A stretch of 64,000 nucleotides of DNA from positions 620,001 through 684,000 of the forward strand of contig NC_068564.1 of the NCBI RefSeq assembly GCF_022201045.2, in the 5' to 3' direction. Positions 11,906-22,244 of this stretch are shown here, piece by piece. Every line of letters begins with the position of its first letter. Positions within the stretch are counted from its first letter, which is position 1. The DNA comes from Citrus sinensis. Taxonomy: Eukaryota; Streptophyta; Magnoliopsida; Sapindales; Rutaceae. The notes below the pieces were generated by a model. It was not told the origin of the DNA. It did no database searches and saw only the letters and a program-made list of their open reading frames with translations. Position numbers and translations under genes: made by a program.

Positions 11906-12225
11906 TTAGTTATGAGGTAAGAGAGCTTTCATTCTTTGGCAATAAGTTTATTCACTTTCCTTAGTAGGGCAAGTCTTTCATTTAACTCCCGAAAGTTTTA
12001 GGTTTTATATTTAATTGAACGCTTCAACTTTTAATTGAATTGTCATGCTTTCTTGTTGAGTTATTATATAGCTGCGTAAATTGGGTTGGCTTGAGCGGGA
12101 AAACGTGCACAAATTGATACTGGTGACCGAAGTCATTTTAGATAATTGTTGCACCATAAAATCATGTGCTTTGGATTGTTATCATGAGCTTGTTATCATG
12201 ACCGTAGTGTTTTTTTTTTTTTAAT

Positions 12226-12881
12226 ATCCACCATAAAATATATATTTTTTCTCTGGTCATCGTCTTCATCTGCTTCTTTTTTTCCTGTTCTCATCTTCTC
12301 TTCTTCTTTCCTCAAAATTAAAGATAGCTACTCAAGATATGTTTAACATTAATTTTGTTGAAATTGACAAAAGAAAGTCAAATATTATTGAAAATAAATA
12401 TGAATTCATATGAATGACTCTTAAAGTTCGATTTGAACATAGTCCAATTTGTAATCATGTAGAATTTCGAGGCTCTACGAGTGCTTAATTTAGTTTATGA
12501 TTACTTTGTAGGCTTCACAAAAACTGAAACTTTTCACTTTTAGATCAATTTTTAATGTGTGTTGATGAAAATTTTGGTGGACGTGTTTCTTATTAGGGTT
12601 ATTTGTTTTATCCTAAACACTATTAAGCAATTACAAGATTAAAAGAATACAAAATTATTTAGAAAGTAAATTTTACTATGAGGGAAGAAGTAGTTTAAAA
12701 AAAGAGATAGAGGGAGAAAATAATAATTAAATATTTAGTAATTAATAAAAGGGAGAAAAGAAATTAACTGAGTTAAAAGTCTTCCCTTATAACAAATCTT
12801 AACCATTCATTATTCTGTAATTTAATAGTCTAAAAATTGTGTTTAAAATTATGTAAAAAATTATGTCTCTTGAACTTATCT

Positions 12882-12912
<31 letters not shown>

Positions 12913-12944
12913 ATACATATATCAAATATATATAGTTCTTCTTT
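12226..12944. other. Spacer between copies A and B
   Basis: AT-rich sequence with no coding signal. It ends in an (ATATAC)n-like microsatellite at about 12883-12923, directly before copy B. Confidence 0.6.
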
Positions 12945-13121
12945 AGTGCGTGCGTCCTCATTTTTTTTATGAGAACATAATTTTAAGTCGTGAAGTTTAC
13001 TAAAGTCAGTTTTTAAGCCTATCAAAATAGCTCGACTTTATAGTATATATATTGAAAATTAACTCTATTAAGTCGTATAGCTTAACAATATGTCTGTTTT
13101 AAAAAAAAAAATGAGGGTGCC

Positions 13122-13126
<5 letters not shown>
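12945..13126. mobile_element. Short MITE at the left edge of copy B
   Basis: Sister of 10154-10286: left AGTGCGTGCGTCCTCATTTT, right (inverted) GTGGGCACCCTCATTTTTTT. Shares the interior TTAAGTCGTATAGCTTAACA. It grades into a CA/TA microsatellite on its right side. Confidence 0.6.

Positions 13127-13156
<30 letters not shown>
13122..13156. repeat. (CA)n(TA)n compound microsatellite
   Basis: CA units followed directly by TA units at the inner edge of the copy-B MITE. A second (AC)n tract lies at about 13593-13613, and a shorter one at the equivalent site in copy A (about 10982-10995). Confidence 0.9.
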
Positions 13157-13157
<1 letters not shown>

Positions 13158-13781
13158 AAATATAGGAGCATGTGTACAATTTTATTTAATAAAAGAGAAT
13201 TGGAGATTGGTAGTTGAGAGTTGGGATAGCATCCACATTCATGAAGGAGCCAAAGCCAAAGAGTCAAAGAGTTAATTGGTTGATTACGAAGGATTATACT
13301 GTTCGTTCAATTATGAGAAAATGATAATGGCCATAACTTTGAAAGAAATCTACTTCCTGCTGACAATGCAAAATGACTACAAGCGTTACACCATCACAAG
13401 ATATATATTTGCCGCATGGCAATGCGAATCCAAGATTTTTTTATAGAGCTGATGAAAGTTTACATACTTATCCAAAAACTATTTCAACAGATGTAAAAAT
13501 ATTTAATTTTCATGTCATCACCAATAAAAGAAAAAAAAAAGCTGCTTGGAATACTATGACCATCTCAATTTGCGATTAATTTGTCGAATGTATACACACA
13601 CACACACACACACAGAGAACTGCATGAACCAATAAGGAGAATCAATGAACTAAGCTTTTGCTTCACTTCACTCATATATGTCATCATTACACAATTTGTC
13701 TTCTCTTTCTTTTTCTTTTTCTTTTACCAAAAAAAAGTCTAGGAGAAGAAAATTAGATGAAGCAAAAAGCAAAAAGGATCG

Positions 13782-14039
13782 TCAAATAAACCTTGAAACA
13801 AGCAGCGGAACCTCATAAAATGAAGTATTTGCAGCTGCTGGGTTCACTTCAAACTGCAGGCAGAACAAATTATTCCAGATCTTTTCCTCACAAGCAAAAG
13901 CTGCTAATTCTTGAAAATTTCCCATTCTTCTTGACAGCACAAACATGTGAAATGAAGCCAAAACTAGTAGAGAGAGAAAATAAAGAACTTTCCATGCATT
14001 AAAAAAGACATAATAGGCCACCAAAGACAAGTAATACAT
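13782..14039 (-). CDS. Small one-helix membrane-protein-like frame, copy B (85 aa, doubtful)
   Basis: Frame MYYLSLVAYYVFFNAWKVLY, then FLSLLVLASFHMFVLSRR, MGNFQELAAFACEEKIWNN and a C-terminal tail containing FEVNPAAANTSFYEV. An in-frame upstream ATG at 14147 exists, but it lies on the far side of a TTATATA box (14119-14125). The ATG at 14039 therefore fits better: it sits about 80 bases below the box and is preceded by AAACCTGATC, as in copy A. A membrane anchor with a short tail is what the sequence shows; function unknown. The lack of selective constraint between copies argues that it may be a non-coding remnant. Confidence 0.3.
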   Translation of the reverse strand: MYYLSLVAYYVFFNAWKVLYFLSLLVLASFHMFVLSRRMGNFQELAAFACEEKIWNNLFCLQFEVNPAAANTSFYEVPLLVSRFI

Positions 14040-14645
14040 GATCAGGTTTAATTTTCTTGTAGAAAAAGGAGAGGGTATTCGGAGAGAGTAATGGGAAAAA
14101 CCTGAGCAAGGAGTGCAGTTATATATCTGTATTTCTAGCAGAGCCAAAATTGTGTACGTAATTTACATATTAATTTGATTGATGCAACAAATCATGTGGG
14201 TCAAGTCATTTCTGTCCTTTTAAAAAAAAAAAAATTAAAGATGGACCGATGTATTTAAGGATGGTGATGTTTTTTCTGTGCACAAAATTTATTGTATATT
14301 GTAGTTAGTTATGTATGGTGCTAATCTAATAAGAGAAAATGAGGTGACAGAGCTTTCATTCGTTGGCAGTAAGTTTAGTCACTTCCTTTAGTAGGGCAAG
14401 CCTTTCATCTAACTCCCGAGAGTTTGAGCTTTCTATATTTGATTGAACGCTTCAACTTGTAGTCGAACTGTCATGCTTTCTTGTTGAGCTATTATATAGC
14501 TACGTTAATTGGGTTGGCTTGAGCGGGAAAACGTGCACAAATTCATACTGGTGACTGAAGTCATTTTAGATAATTGCACCATAAAATCATGTGCTTTGGA
14601 TTGTTATCATGAGCTTGTTACCATGACCGTAGTGTTTTTTTTTTT

Positions 14646-16095
14646 ATATTCAACGTATGTTATACGTGAGGTTAGGCCGCATCTGAAATGCTGCATTGTC
14701 CGGCGCAATGCTTCTCGCGATCACTTTCTATACATTTCATTAACATTTACACCATGATAGAGTAATCCTTGTATATTTTGTTCAGTCATAGTTTAATGAC
14801 AGTTTTTTTTTTAATTACCTCTTCATTCATGTAAATGGGGTTCGAACTCAGTCGATTTTTTCTTTTTCTTTTATACATAAAAGTTTATCAACTGAATTAG
14901 TTGGCACTTACAATCATTCATGTGGCCGTGACTGTCCTGAATAAGTTTTCTCTTTTTGAATTCACAGAAATAAATGACAAAATGCATCACATGCACCAAT
15001 TATTTTTGTGTTGAGAGAAGGAGAGGAGGACACATCAGTCTAAATGAGTGATGGGATGTGATTCTGTCCAACCCGGTTGGACATTGAAAGCATCATAAAT
15101 GCTTCAATTACCATTAAAAAGGAGGTTCGGAACATTGGCAGTTGAGAGTTGGAATATAATTTCTTTTTTAACACCCAACAATTGTAAAGAAGCCACGTCT
15201 TTAATTTTTGATGATTAACACCGTATCGTATTCGACCATATCAATCATTGAGACGTGAAGGCAGTGGATTTTATTAATGCTTAATTAGTTTTTCTAAAAC
15301 CAGACAGGCGTCTGCAGATAATTAGTTAACATTAACATTAAAGGCACAGTTTCGTGTCATTCCGATTTCTGAGAACCAAGTGATCATCATTATCCTCACA
15401 TCCCGCCTCCGCGGAAGCAGAATTCTGGTTTAGTGGAGGTCGTGATGTAGAAACAACGAACCTTAGGGAGCAAAAGCATAAAAAAACGTCGAACCTGAGG
15501 GGGCTAATTGTAAATTTTTAAAAATGACTCACTTTAGGTTTAAGCTTTTGTTTTATTTTATTTGGGCCGGGGCTTTCAGCGTATAATATATAGCTAACCT
15601 CACCACATCATATGGTAAGTAGTTCAACAAAGTTAACTAATTAATCATACACATTTAACAGAGGTTCGATAAATTAATAGAAACTTAATGCTCTTGATGA
15701 TGTGATAATATGATTTTATTGCACGAGCTTTTTATGATAATCCAACGGAAAAGAGAGAGTGAAGAACCATATGTATATGAATGAAAAATTATTGATAGAT
15801 AATAGATAACCCTTTTACTCTCTAGTAAAATTCCTACAAGACTTGAAGTGCAAGTACCCTTATTATGATGTCACATAAAATTAATACAAGTAAAACTTAA
15901 TCAAATTTTCGTCTCTACATTAGTTTCATGTACACATAGACATTAAGTTTTTGCCGTCTCTGTGTTTATTTCGTTCAACAAACAATGTAATTCCTTACAC
16001 ACGCGGAAACTTAAGGGATTGTTTGTTCCTCATACATTAAGCAAATTAATTAAATTAAAGCCTTTCCATATTGAATATGGAAACCGTACGTTGCC
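14646..16095. other. Spacer and NAC upstream region
   Basis: No gene recognised. A GGGGTTCGAACTCAGTCG patch at about 14837-14854 resembles a pol III B box, but no A box or tRNA fold accompanies it. A slightly GC-richer patch at 15395-15570 could be a transposon remnant and was not assigned. The last ~500 bases are presumed NAC promoter. Confidence 0.4.
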
Positions 16096-16103
16096 TATAA
16101 ATA
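16096..16103 (+). promoter_or_regulatory. TATA box of the NAC gene
   Basis: TATAAATA, 108 bases before the NAC start codon, a normal distance for a plant gene with a short leader. Confidence 0.6.
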
Positions 16104-16210
16104 CAATTCATGATCTTCGTAATTATGATTTTTAATTTGATAAGCCTACGAACACATTAAAGCAATCGGTCTAGACTACTCTTAGTTGATTGCTTTTTAG
16201 CTAGGGTTTA

Positions 16211-16945
16211 ATGGAAAGACACCAACTACCAGCACTACCTCCTGGTTATAGATTTGCGCCAACTGATGAAGAGATTGTGGCGCATTACCTCTACAACAAG
16301 GTCCATGGTCGGCCTGTTTCAACCTCGGCTGTAATTGACAATATTGATGTCTACCGCGATGAAAATGTATGGATTCGAATCTTTGAACGGACAGGGGAAA
16401 ATGCACTCTATTTTTTCACCACATTGAAGAAGAAAACCGAAAACGGTGTTCAAGTGGAAAGGGAGACCAACTGTGGCACTTGGCGATCACAGAAGAATAC
16501 TAGAATTTACCGTCACCGCTATAACAAGACTGGTGACAAGATCATCAAGAAGCAACACATTGGTTCTCGCCGGAACTTCACGTACGTTCCAAAAGAAGGG
16601 AGCCGTGGTGGCGTGATAAAGGGAACATGGGTGATGCATGAATATCGCCTTGATGGTATCTCGATAAGCAACGCAAGGATTAACAATATCGGTGATTATG
16701 TTATCTGCCGAATTAAGAAGAAACAACCGAAAAGGGAAGAGCTGATGAGCGGTGATAATGACGGGCCTGTGAGAAATAGCATGAGTGGTCTTGTTCAGCC
16801 GCCGCCATCAAATAATACTAGTGAATGGTTCAATGTGCAAGACTTGGAGAAAATACTCTTCGATTCATCAACTGCGAATGACGAAGGTGTTGACTTAGAA
16901 GATTTCAGTCTTGGCATATCATTAGAAGACTTAGATAATTTCTGA
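16211..16945 (+). CDS. NAC-domain transcription factor, divergent, intronless (244 aa)
   Basis: Nuclear DNA-binding regulator by family. The NAC domain runs over about residues 6-172: subdomain A LPPGYRFAPTDEEIVAHYLY (the usual F-H replaced by Y-A), B with IDNIDVYRDENVW, C with ALYFFTTLKKKTENG, and D/E ending GTWVMHEYRLDG and YVICRIKKK. The DNA-contact core, usually GYWKATG, is GTWRSQKNTRIY here, and an extra basic stretch (RHRYNKTGDKIIKKQHIGSR) follows, so target preference may differ from classical NACs. The C-terminal 40 residues are acidic with WFNVQDLEKILF and LEDFSLGISLEDLDNF, which look like an activation region. Most NAC genes have two introns in the domain; this one has none, suggesting a retrocopy origin or membership of an intronless divergent subgroup. 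The frame is complete. Confidence 0.9.
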   Translation: MERHQLPALPPGYRFAPTDEEIVAHYLYNKVHGRPVSTSAVIDNIDVYRDENVWIRIFERTGENALYFFTTLKKKTENGVQVERETNCGTWRSQKNTRIYRHRYNKTGDKIIKKQHIGSRRNFTYVPKEGSRGGVIKGTWVMHEYRLDGISISNARINNIGDYVICRIKKKQPKREELMSGDNDGPVRNSMSGLVQPPPSNNTSEWFNVQDLEKILFDSSTANDEGVDLEDFSLGISLEDLDNF

Positions 16946-17146
16946 TATTTTTAGTTACTGAAATTGAAGAGCTATTAATTAATTGGATACATGTTGTCGT
17001 GAATTGTGATTATGATCAGCTAGTAAATTATTGTTAGTTTTTATTTTCACTGTTACCTAACTACCTCGGTCAATAATTAACCTTAAAGAAATATTTATTA
17101 ATTGTGCAATTTTTTCCTTATTTAATCAACATTCACGTTCCATTCT

Positions 17147-17355
17147 GCACGTTGTTAGCTCTTAGGGTTTCCTTTTAAGATTTTTTTAAAGGAAAATTAT
17201 CATTTATATACCCTTAGTTTACTCTATTATCAAAAATACTACAACACTTTGAAGGTGTATCAATTGTCCATCCTAAGTTGGCAAAATGTATCAGCTGACC
17301 ACCAAATAATAGCACGTTATTAGCTCTTAGGGTTTCCTTTTAAGATTTTTTTAAA
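17147..17355. repeat. 44-bp direct repeats around a 121-bp insert
   Basis: The block from GCACGTTGTTAGCTCTTAGG to AAGATTTTTTTAAA at 17147-17190 recurs at 17312-17355 with one visible change. The 121 bases between them start GGAAAATTATC, like the ends of the fold-back MITE at 18548-19015. The repeats are too long for a target-site duplication. Confidence 0.8.
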
Positions 17356-18539
17356 TTGAAGCTTTAGACTGCTTATTATTTTTGACATGGGAGACAGTAC
17401 TCAGGACTTCAATATATATAATAACATCAAGACTTTCAACACTTTTGTGTTGAATTTCTCATCGAAACAATATTTTTATGTTATGACAATTTGTACACAA
17501 TAGAATTTATACGAAATATTTGTATTCTAATTATTCTAATGAATATATAAGAATCAATATATAGCCTTCAATTAGTTTACATACTCTACAAACTAATTTA
17601 CTTGATTGATTGTCAATTTATTAATCATGCTCGTTAGTGGATTTTTTTTCCTCAATAAAGGAGAGAATACTTCATTATCAATTATAGTAAAAATGTAATA
17701 CATGGTAACTTTGATAAGGCCAACCACTTGTGGCTTTGCCCAGTTAATTCTTTTAAGTATGCACCTCTTTGTATTTTCCTCAATTTATTCATTACATATG
17801 CACTTAGTTTGTTATTGGTCAATTTATTTCATGCGATTCCTTATATAAAGAAGAATTTTGATTCGCGATGGCGCTCATAATATCAGCTCTCCTGTATAGA
17901 GAATCAAACTCTCTATATATATAGTGTTAATTTGACTAAATAGTTTTTACAGGCATTACATTAATATATTGAAGATTCTGAATTGAAACATTTCTGTGTC
18001 TGTGTGTGGGAGTTTGTCGGCAAGTTATCTTTTTCCTCTGGAATTAATGCTTAAAATGTTGACGTTTAACTTCTGAGTATTTTCTTCGTGATAATTACAA
18101 ATCTCCTTTTCGTCCAATTTTATTTCCTAGGCTAAGATTTTGACGTACTCAGTTGAACTTCTCAATTCTCATTAATGCATTTCTATAAGAGTAATCCTCT
18201 TTAATTGAACATCCAATTTTAATTTATAAATAGATGAGCCACAGAATATCTGAAACATCGATCCTTCAAATAGAATATTCTGGGTCATTTTTAAAATAAA
18301 ACCAATTACTAAATAATTAATACTTAACTTTAGAGACTAATTAACTTATCCTTTCAAACCATTAACTTGTAGGGCTTATATTTATTGCAATAAGATTTTT
18401 ATATGCACAAGTTACGTAACATTACTTCTGAGGCCACATACACATATGGGGCCTACAAAATCTTTTATGGTAACTATTGCACTAAAAAATGTGGACCCAC
18501 AACTTGTGGGCCTACATAAAATTCGTAATGACTCTTCTT
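17356..18539. other. AT-rich spacer
   Basis: No coding frame, repeat or transposon end was recognised in this stretch. Confidence 0.5.
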
Positions 18540-18547
18540 TATTATAT

Positions 18548-19015
18548 GGGGATATTATCATTTTATTATTTAAGTTTTACTGACATATCATATCAGTATT
18601 AAGGTTTATCGAAAAGTGTATTTTACTACTCAAGTTTTGCGTCGTTATCAATTCACTACTATTCCGTTAACAACGTTAAAAATTTGCTGATGTCATAAGG
18701 GCATCAAAGATATTTCTAACTATAAGAGTAAAATTGTCTGCTAATTTGATAGATAAATTATCATTTTACTACCAAATTTTTAGGGAAATTATCATTTTAC
18801 TACCAAATTTTTAGGGAAATTATCATTTTACTACCAAATTCTTGGGGGTAAAATCGACTTTTAATTCAATTTCCATTAAACATTAACTTTTTCTTAACGG
18901 AATGGTAGTGAATTGATAATGGCGCAAAACTTTGACAGTAAAATACACTTTTCAGCAAACCTTGGTGCTGATATAATATATCAGTAAAACTTTAGTAGTA
19001 AAATGATAATTTCCC
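18548..19015. mobile_element. Fold-back MITE with internal copies of its own end
   Basis: Left end GGGGATATTATCATTTTATT; right end (inverted) GGGAAATTATCATTTTACTA. The arms stay similar for about 150 bases, including TTTTACTGACATATCATATC on the left and its counterpart on the right. It is flanked by an exact 8-bp duplication TATTATAT at 18540-18547 and 19016-19023. Three 31-bp tandem units (18752-18847), each carrying AAATTATCATTTTACTACC, repeat the element's terminal sequence inside it. Arm structure suggests Mutator-like or hAT-like ancestry; an 8-bp duplication favours hAT but is not decisive. It ends 79 bases before the PMEI start codon. Confidence 0.85.
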
Positions 19016-19094
19016 TATTATATATTACACTACTAGCTAATAAAGTCTGAAGGCCTTTAATTTCAATTCACGGTTCAAAATTAAAATTTTAGAC

Positions 19095-19649
19095 ATGGCA
19101 ATTGCTCCCAGTCTCCATCATTTCCTTCTTCTCTTCATTCTTCTACTTCAAACTCACCACAGTCTTGTTGAAGCAGACGACAGATTCATCGAGCAAATGT
19201 GTCGGGACACAGAAGTACCAACATTATGCGTTCAGTGCGTAAAATCCGACCCCGCTGGCGAAAAAGCCGATAAGTCAACCGATATTGCCGCCATAGCCAT
19301 AAAATGCCTGAGCAACCACGCTGAAGCTTTGGTAAAAAACATGTCATCTTTGGCTTCAACGTACTCCTCTGATAAAAAACTTGTGGCGGCTTGTGAAAAT
19401 TGCAGCAAGGGTTATTCGCAGGCCAAAAAGACTCTATCTAAAGCAGATGCTAAGCTGAAGGGTGGTGATTATGATAATGCTAATCATTTTGTGATCTTGG
19501 CTTTAAGTGATGAGTTTGTCCAAAGGTGTGAGCCAAGTTTGGAGCCTTACAGTGAAAAGCAAGGTGTGTATGATGCCTTTTACCAGATTAGGGTTTACGA
19601 AGAACTTACTGGAATAGCACTGGCGATCATTGATCGATTAGCGACTTGA
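19095..19649 (+). CDS. Invertase/pectin methylesterase inhibitor family protein, secreted (184 aa)
   Basis: Small helical-bundle inhibitor of cell-wall or vacuolar invertase, or of pectin methylesterase. Residues 1-27 are a signal peptide (HHFLLLFILLLQTHHSLVEA). The mature part opens with the family hallmark CRDTEVPTLCVQCV (Cys 36 and 45, first disulfide). The second pair would be a Cys of ACENC and the Cys of RCEPSL. Length and the single exon are normal for the family. Which enzyme is inhibited cannot be told from sequence alone; the CXXT-P-LC start resembles invertase-inhibitor-like members. The start is the first in-frame ATG and is required for the signal peptide. A MITE lies immediately upstream. 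Confidence 0.9.
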   Translation: MAIAPSLHHFLLLFILLLQTHHSLVEADDRFIEQMCRDTEVPTLCVQCVKSDPAGEKADKSTDIAAIAIKCLSNHAEALVKNMSSLASTYSSDKKLVAACENCSKGYSQAKKTLSKADAKLKGGDYDNANHFVILALSDEFVQRCEPSLEPYSEKQGVYDAFYQIRVYEELTGIALAIIDRLAT

Positions 19650-20766
19650 TTTAGTTTCATTTTAAATATATATGTAACAAATCAATAATTTAAGATCATC
19701 ATAAGAGATAAATAAAACGTTACTTATATATGGATCCGTTTTTATTAACTTCCCTTAATTTGCTTGCAATTTTCTTACTTATATAGCTTTTTCCTGTCAA
19801 TTCATCAGCAATTATATTTTGTCAAGAGAATCAAACTTAAAATTTGCAGTTGAAAATATTCAAATTACGATTAAAAAAAAAAAACTCTGAAAAATAATAA
19901 TAGTTTATTGCTAACTAAAGGACAATCTATAATGTGAATGTCGTTGTTTGAATAATTTTTAGAGATTAAGGTTAGTTTTTGCGTGTGTACCTTAAAAATT
20001 CTAATAATTATCTGTTGTATTAATAGCGGGTGTCAGTTGAACAATTAAAATTTTTCTTAAAATGGTACAAGATGTTCAAGATTTGAACTCCCCTTAGGAA
20101 GATAGAGTTTTATATTACATTCAATTCATACAAATACAAATATACAATACCCTTTCTCTTAAGATATCTTTATACCAAATATATAATTATCTTTATGAGT
20201 GTTATTAGTTGGTTCAACGAGTAATACATGTTTCAAGTTTAAAAACTCTTCTTATGATGAATGAGAGAGAGGTTTTTGTTTTTCTTAATACAACATTTCA
20301 AAAAAAATAAAATGTACTATTGTTTTTTTTTTTAATGAATACTCAATTTATAAAAGGTCGTGACTATGATATTTTTAGGGTACTGTATTTACAATTTAGA
20401 TAATCAAATCAACAAAATCTAAAAATTTGAGTGTGTCCAATTTACAGGGTACGGTAGCCTTGAGTTATCGTGGTCTGATCCTTTATAAAATTACTGAAAT
20501 ATTTGTAATTTGTATAAAGAGAAAATAAGCCCCCAAAGTATTACTCAATTATACAATTTTTCTAACATTTGTTAAAAGCAAAGAATAGTGTCGTATGTAC
20601 AAAAGTTACTTCAACAATTAGTTCAACATTTATAAGAGACAAAAAAAAAAAAATTTATTATAGCAAAATTTTCTTTTATTTTTTATTGAAATTTTTTTTT
20701 TCCATCTAGTGTAATGAGTATATAACCTTATTGAAAAAGAAAAGACTCTTAGGCTATATTTGGGAG
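19650..20766. other. 3' flank of PMEI and AT-rich spacer
   Basis: No coding frame. The stretch 20040-20310 has two patches of the form ATTTGAACTCC and AGTTGGTTCAACGAGTAATAC that hint at an old SINE-like remnant, too degraded to assign. Confidence 0.4.
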
Positions 20767-21489
20767 TTACGATTAAGTGTAGAATTGGACTAATTTTTGG
20801 GACAAAGTATTAATCCCATATTTGGCATGCTCACTCGGATTGGACTAAATTCAAATTTTAATCCTAAATTCATGAGATTAATAGTCCCAATTTTCGTGTG
20901 GATTTAACTAGGATTTCACAATGAGAAGAAAAATGTTTGTCTATTTATGGTGTCTTCTATAATTTATTACACTATTTTTATTTATAACTTTAAAAATTAT
21001 TTATTTACTTATTGTTATTTATTAAGTAATTTATTAGTAATTTATTTCTTTATTCATGATTTACTTAAAATTTATTAATCAGTTTACTATTTGAATAGAT
21101 TTATTTTATTTTATTTAATGAAATGATATATCTCATATGGTCATATGAAACTACCTATAATTTAAATAATTTATATTTCTTTAATATAATTATAACTGCC
21201 CAATAATTGAATACACACACACACACACAGATATATATATATATATATAATTTTAGTTACATTTATTTTTAATTAATTATGATATTTCTTATTAAATATC
21301 TATAAATAATTTAAATTAAAATTAAAATATTAACTTAAATACTATTTAACTTCATTTAAATTTAATTTAACATAATCCAATCTGATTCTATACCAAACAC
21401 AAGTCATCACTATATAATTTAACCTAATCTAATTTAATCTAATTTTAATATTTAATCCAATCCAATCCAATTTACATGCTAATCGTATA
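20767..21489. mobile_element. Probable non-autonomous TIR element
   Basis: Left GTTACGATTAAGTGTAGAAT and right (inverted) TACGATTAGCATGTAAATTG, with several inverted GATTGGA/TCCAATC motifs inside each arm. The interior is AT-rich and non-coding, with a CA/TA microsatellite at 21213-21249. Exact termini and duplication not fixed. Confidence 0.4.
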
Positions 21490-22244
21490 CTAATTATTTT
21501 TGTCGAAGAGAAACAGCTGATTATTTTTTTCGCTTGACCCAAGTAAAAAGCAAAAAAACAGCTGCTTTATCAACTTACAATCTGCAAGATACACACAGAG
21601 GATTTAATGAGACAATTATATTGAGAATATATTATATATATTTGGGAATAAGAGATCTTGAATTTGAATTCCACTCTCACAGGGGTGGGGAGTTATCGAT
21701 CCTATACATGAGGATGATTTAATCCGAGTATTAATATTGTGAGTCGCCGTTTGACTTAGGAAATTTCAGCGAATGAATCGCAAATGGCGGATTGTGGTGG
21801 ATCTCGATCGAGGAAGGAAAGAGAATATACTGTTTTTGACAAACAAAATGAACAAAACGAATAAGAGAGGAGGATTTGGTTATGTCATTCCTTGGTGAAA
21901 CGAAGAGAAGAGGAAGACGTTTGGGTTTGCTTTTGCCTAGATCAAACGGTACGTTTTATGGAGAAGTGAAAAAAAAAAAATCAAACGCCGTCGTTTTGAT
22001 TTACTTTCGGGTTTGACCGGGCAACTAACATTTCCCTTTTCTTACACGTTTCTCCACGTCAGAAAATATTACGACACCAGCCGCCGCTGAAACCTTACGC
22101 TAACACAGAACAGAATCATAACAAATTTTCAGGCAAACAAATAATTAAATTCCACATTTTTTAATTTCAATTTTTCGGTAATTTTCCTCCTAATTTCTTT
22201 TCTTCTCCCGCTTTTTCCCGGGAAACAAACAGCCTCACATAACC
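21490..22244. other. Upstream region of the acetylornithine aminotransferase gene
   Basis: Two short patches with CAAACGGTACGTTTTATGG and CAAACGCCGTCGTTTTG near 21950-22000, a palindromic style common at plant promoter-proximal repeats. The leader before the ATG is pyrimidine-rich. No other gene seen. Confidence 0.4.

Larger units (their letters stand above)
10154..12225. repeat. Tandem segmental duplication, copy A
   Basis: About 2.07 kb homologous to copy B at 12945-14645 in the same orientation. Long shared blocks include the region from AAAAGAGAATTGGAGATTGG, the block with AACTGCATGAAC, the small minus-strand frame, and the end around TGACCGTAGTGTTTTT. Copy A carries a 241-bp MITE at 11665-11905 that copy B lacks. 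Similarity begins at a small MITE and ends in a T-run. Confidence 0.9.
12945..14645. repeat. Tandem segmental duplication, copy B
   Basis: About 1.7 kb, direct repeat of copy A. Differences by eye: a CA/TA microsatellite at 13122-13156 replacing the non-repetitive stretch in A, no 241-bp MITE, and about 28 extra bases near 14312-14340. The right border is a T-run after TGACCGTAGTG, shared with A. Confidence 0.9.

Noticed and set aside
14040-14147. Longer 121-codon version of the copy-B membrane frame
   Set aside because: The extra N-terminus is encoded across the TATATA box and is not open in copy A; the ATG at 14039 is shared by both copies.
14837-14854. GGTTCGAACTC patch like a pol III B box
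   Set aside because: No A box at the right spacing and no cloverleaf; at most an old SINE remnant.
17147-17355. 44-bp repeats as a retroelement target duplication or mini-LTR
   Set aside because: Too long for a target duplication, too short for LTRs, and the insert has no retroelement feature.
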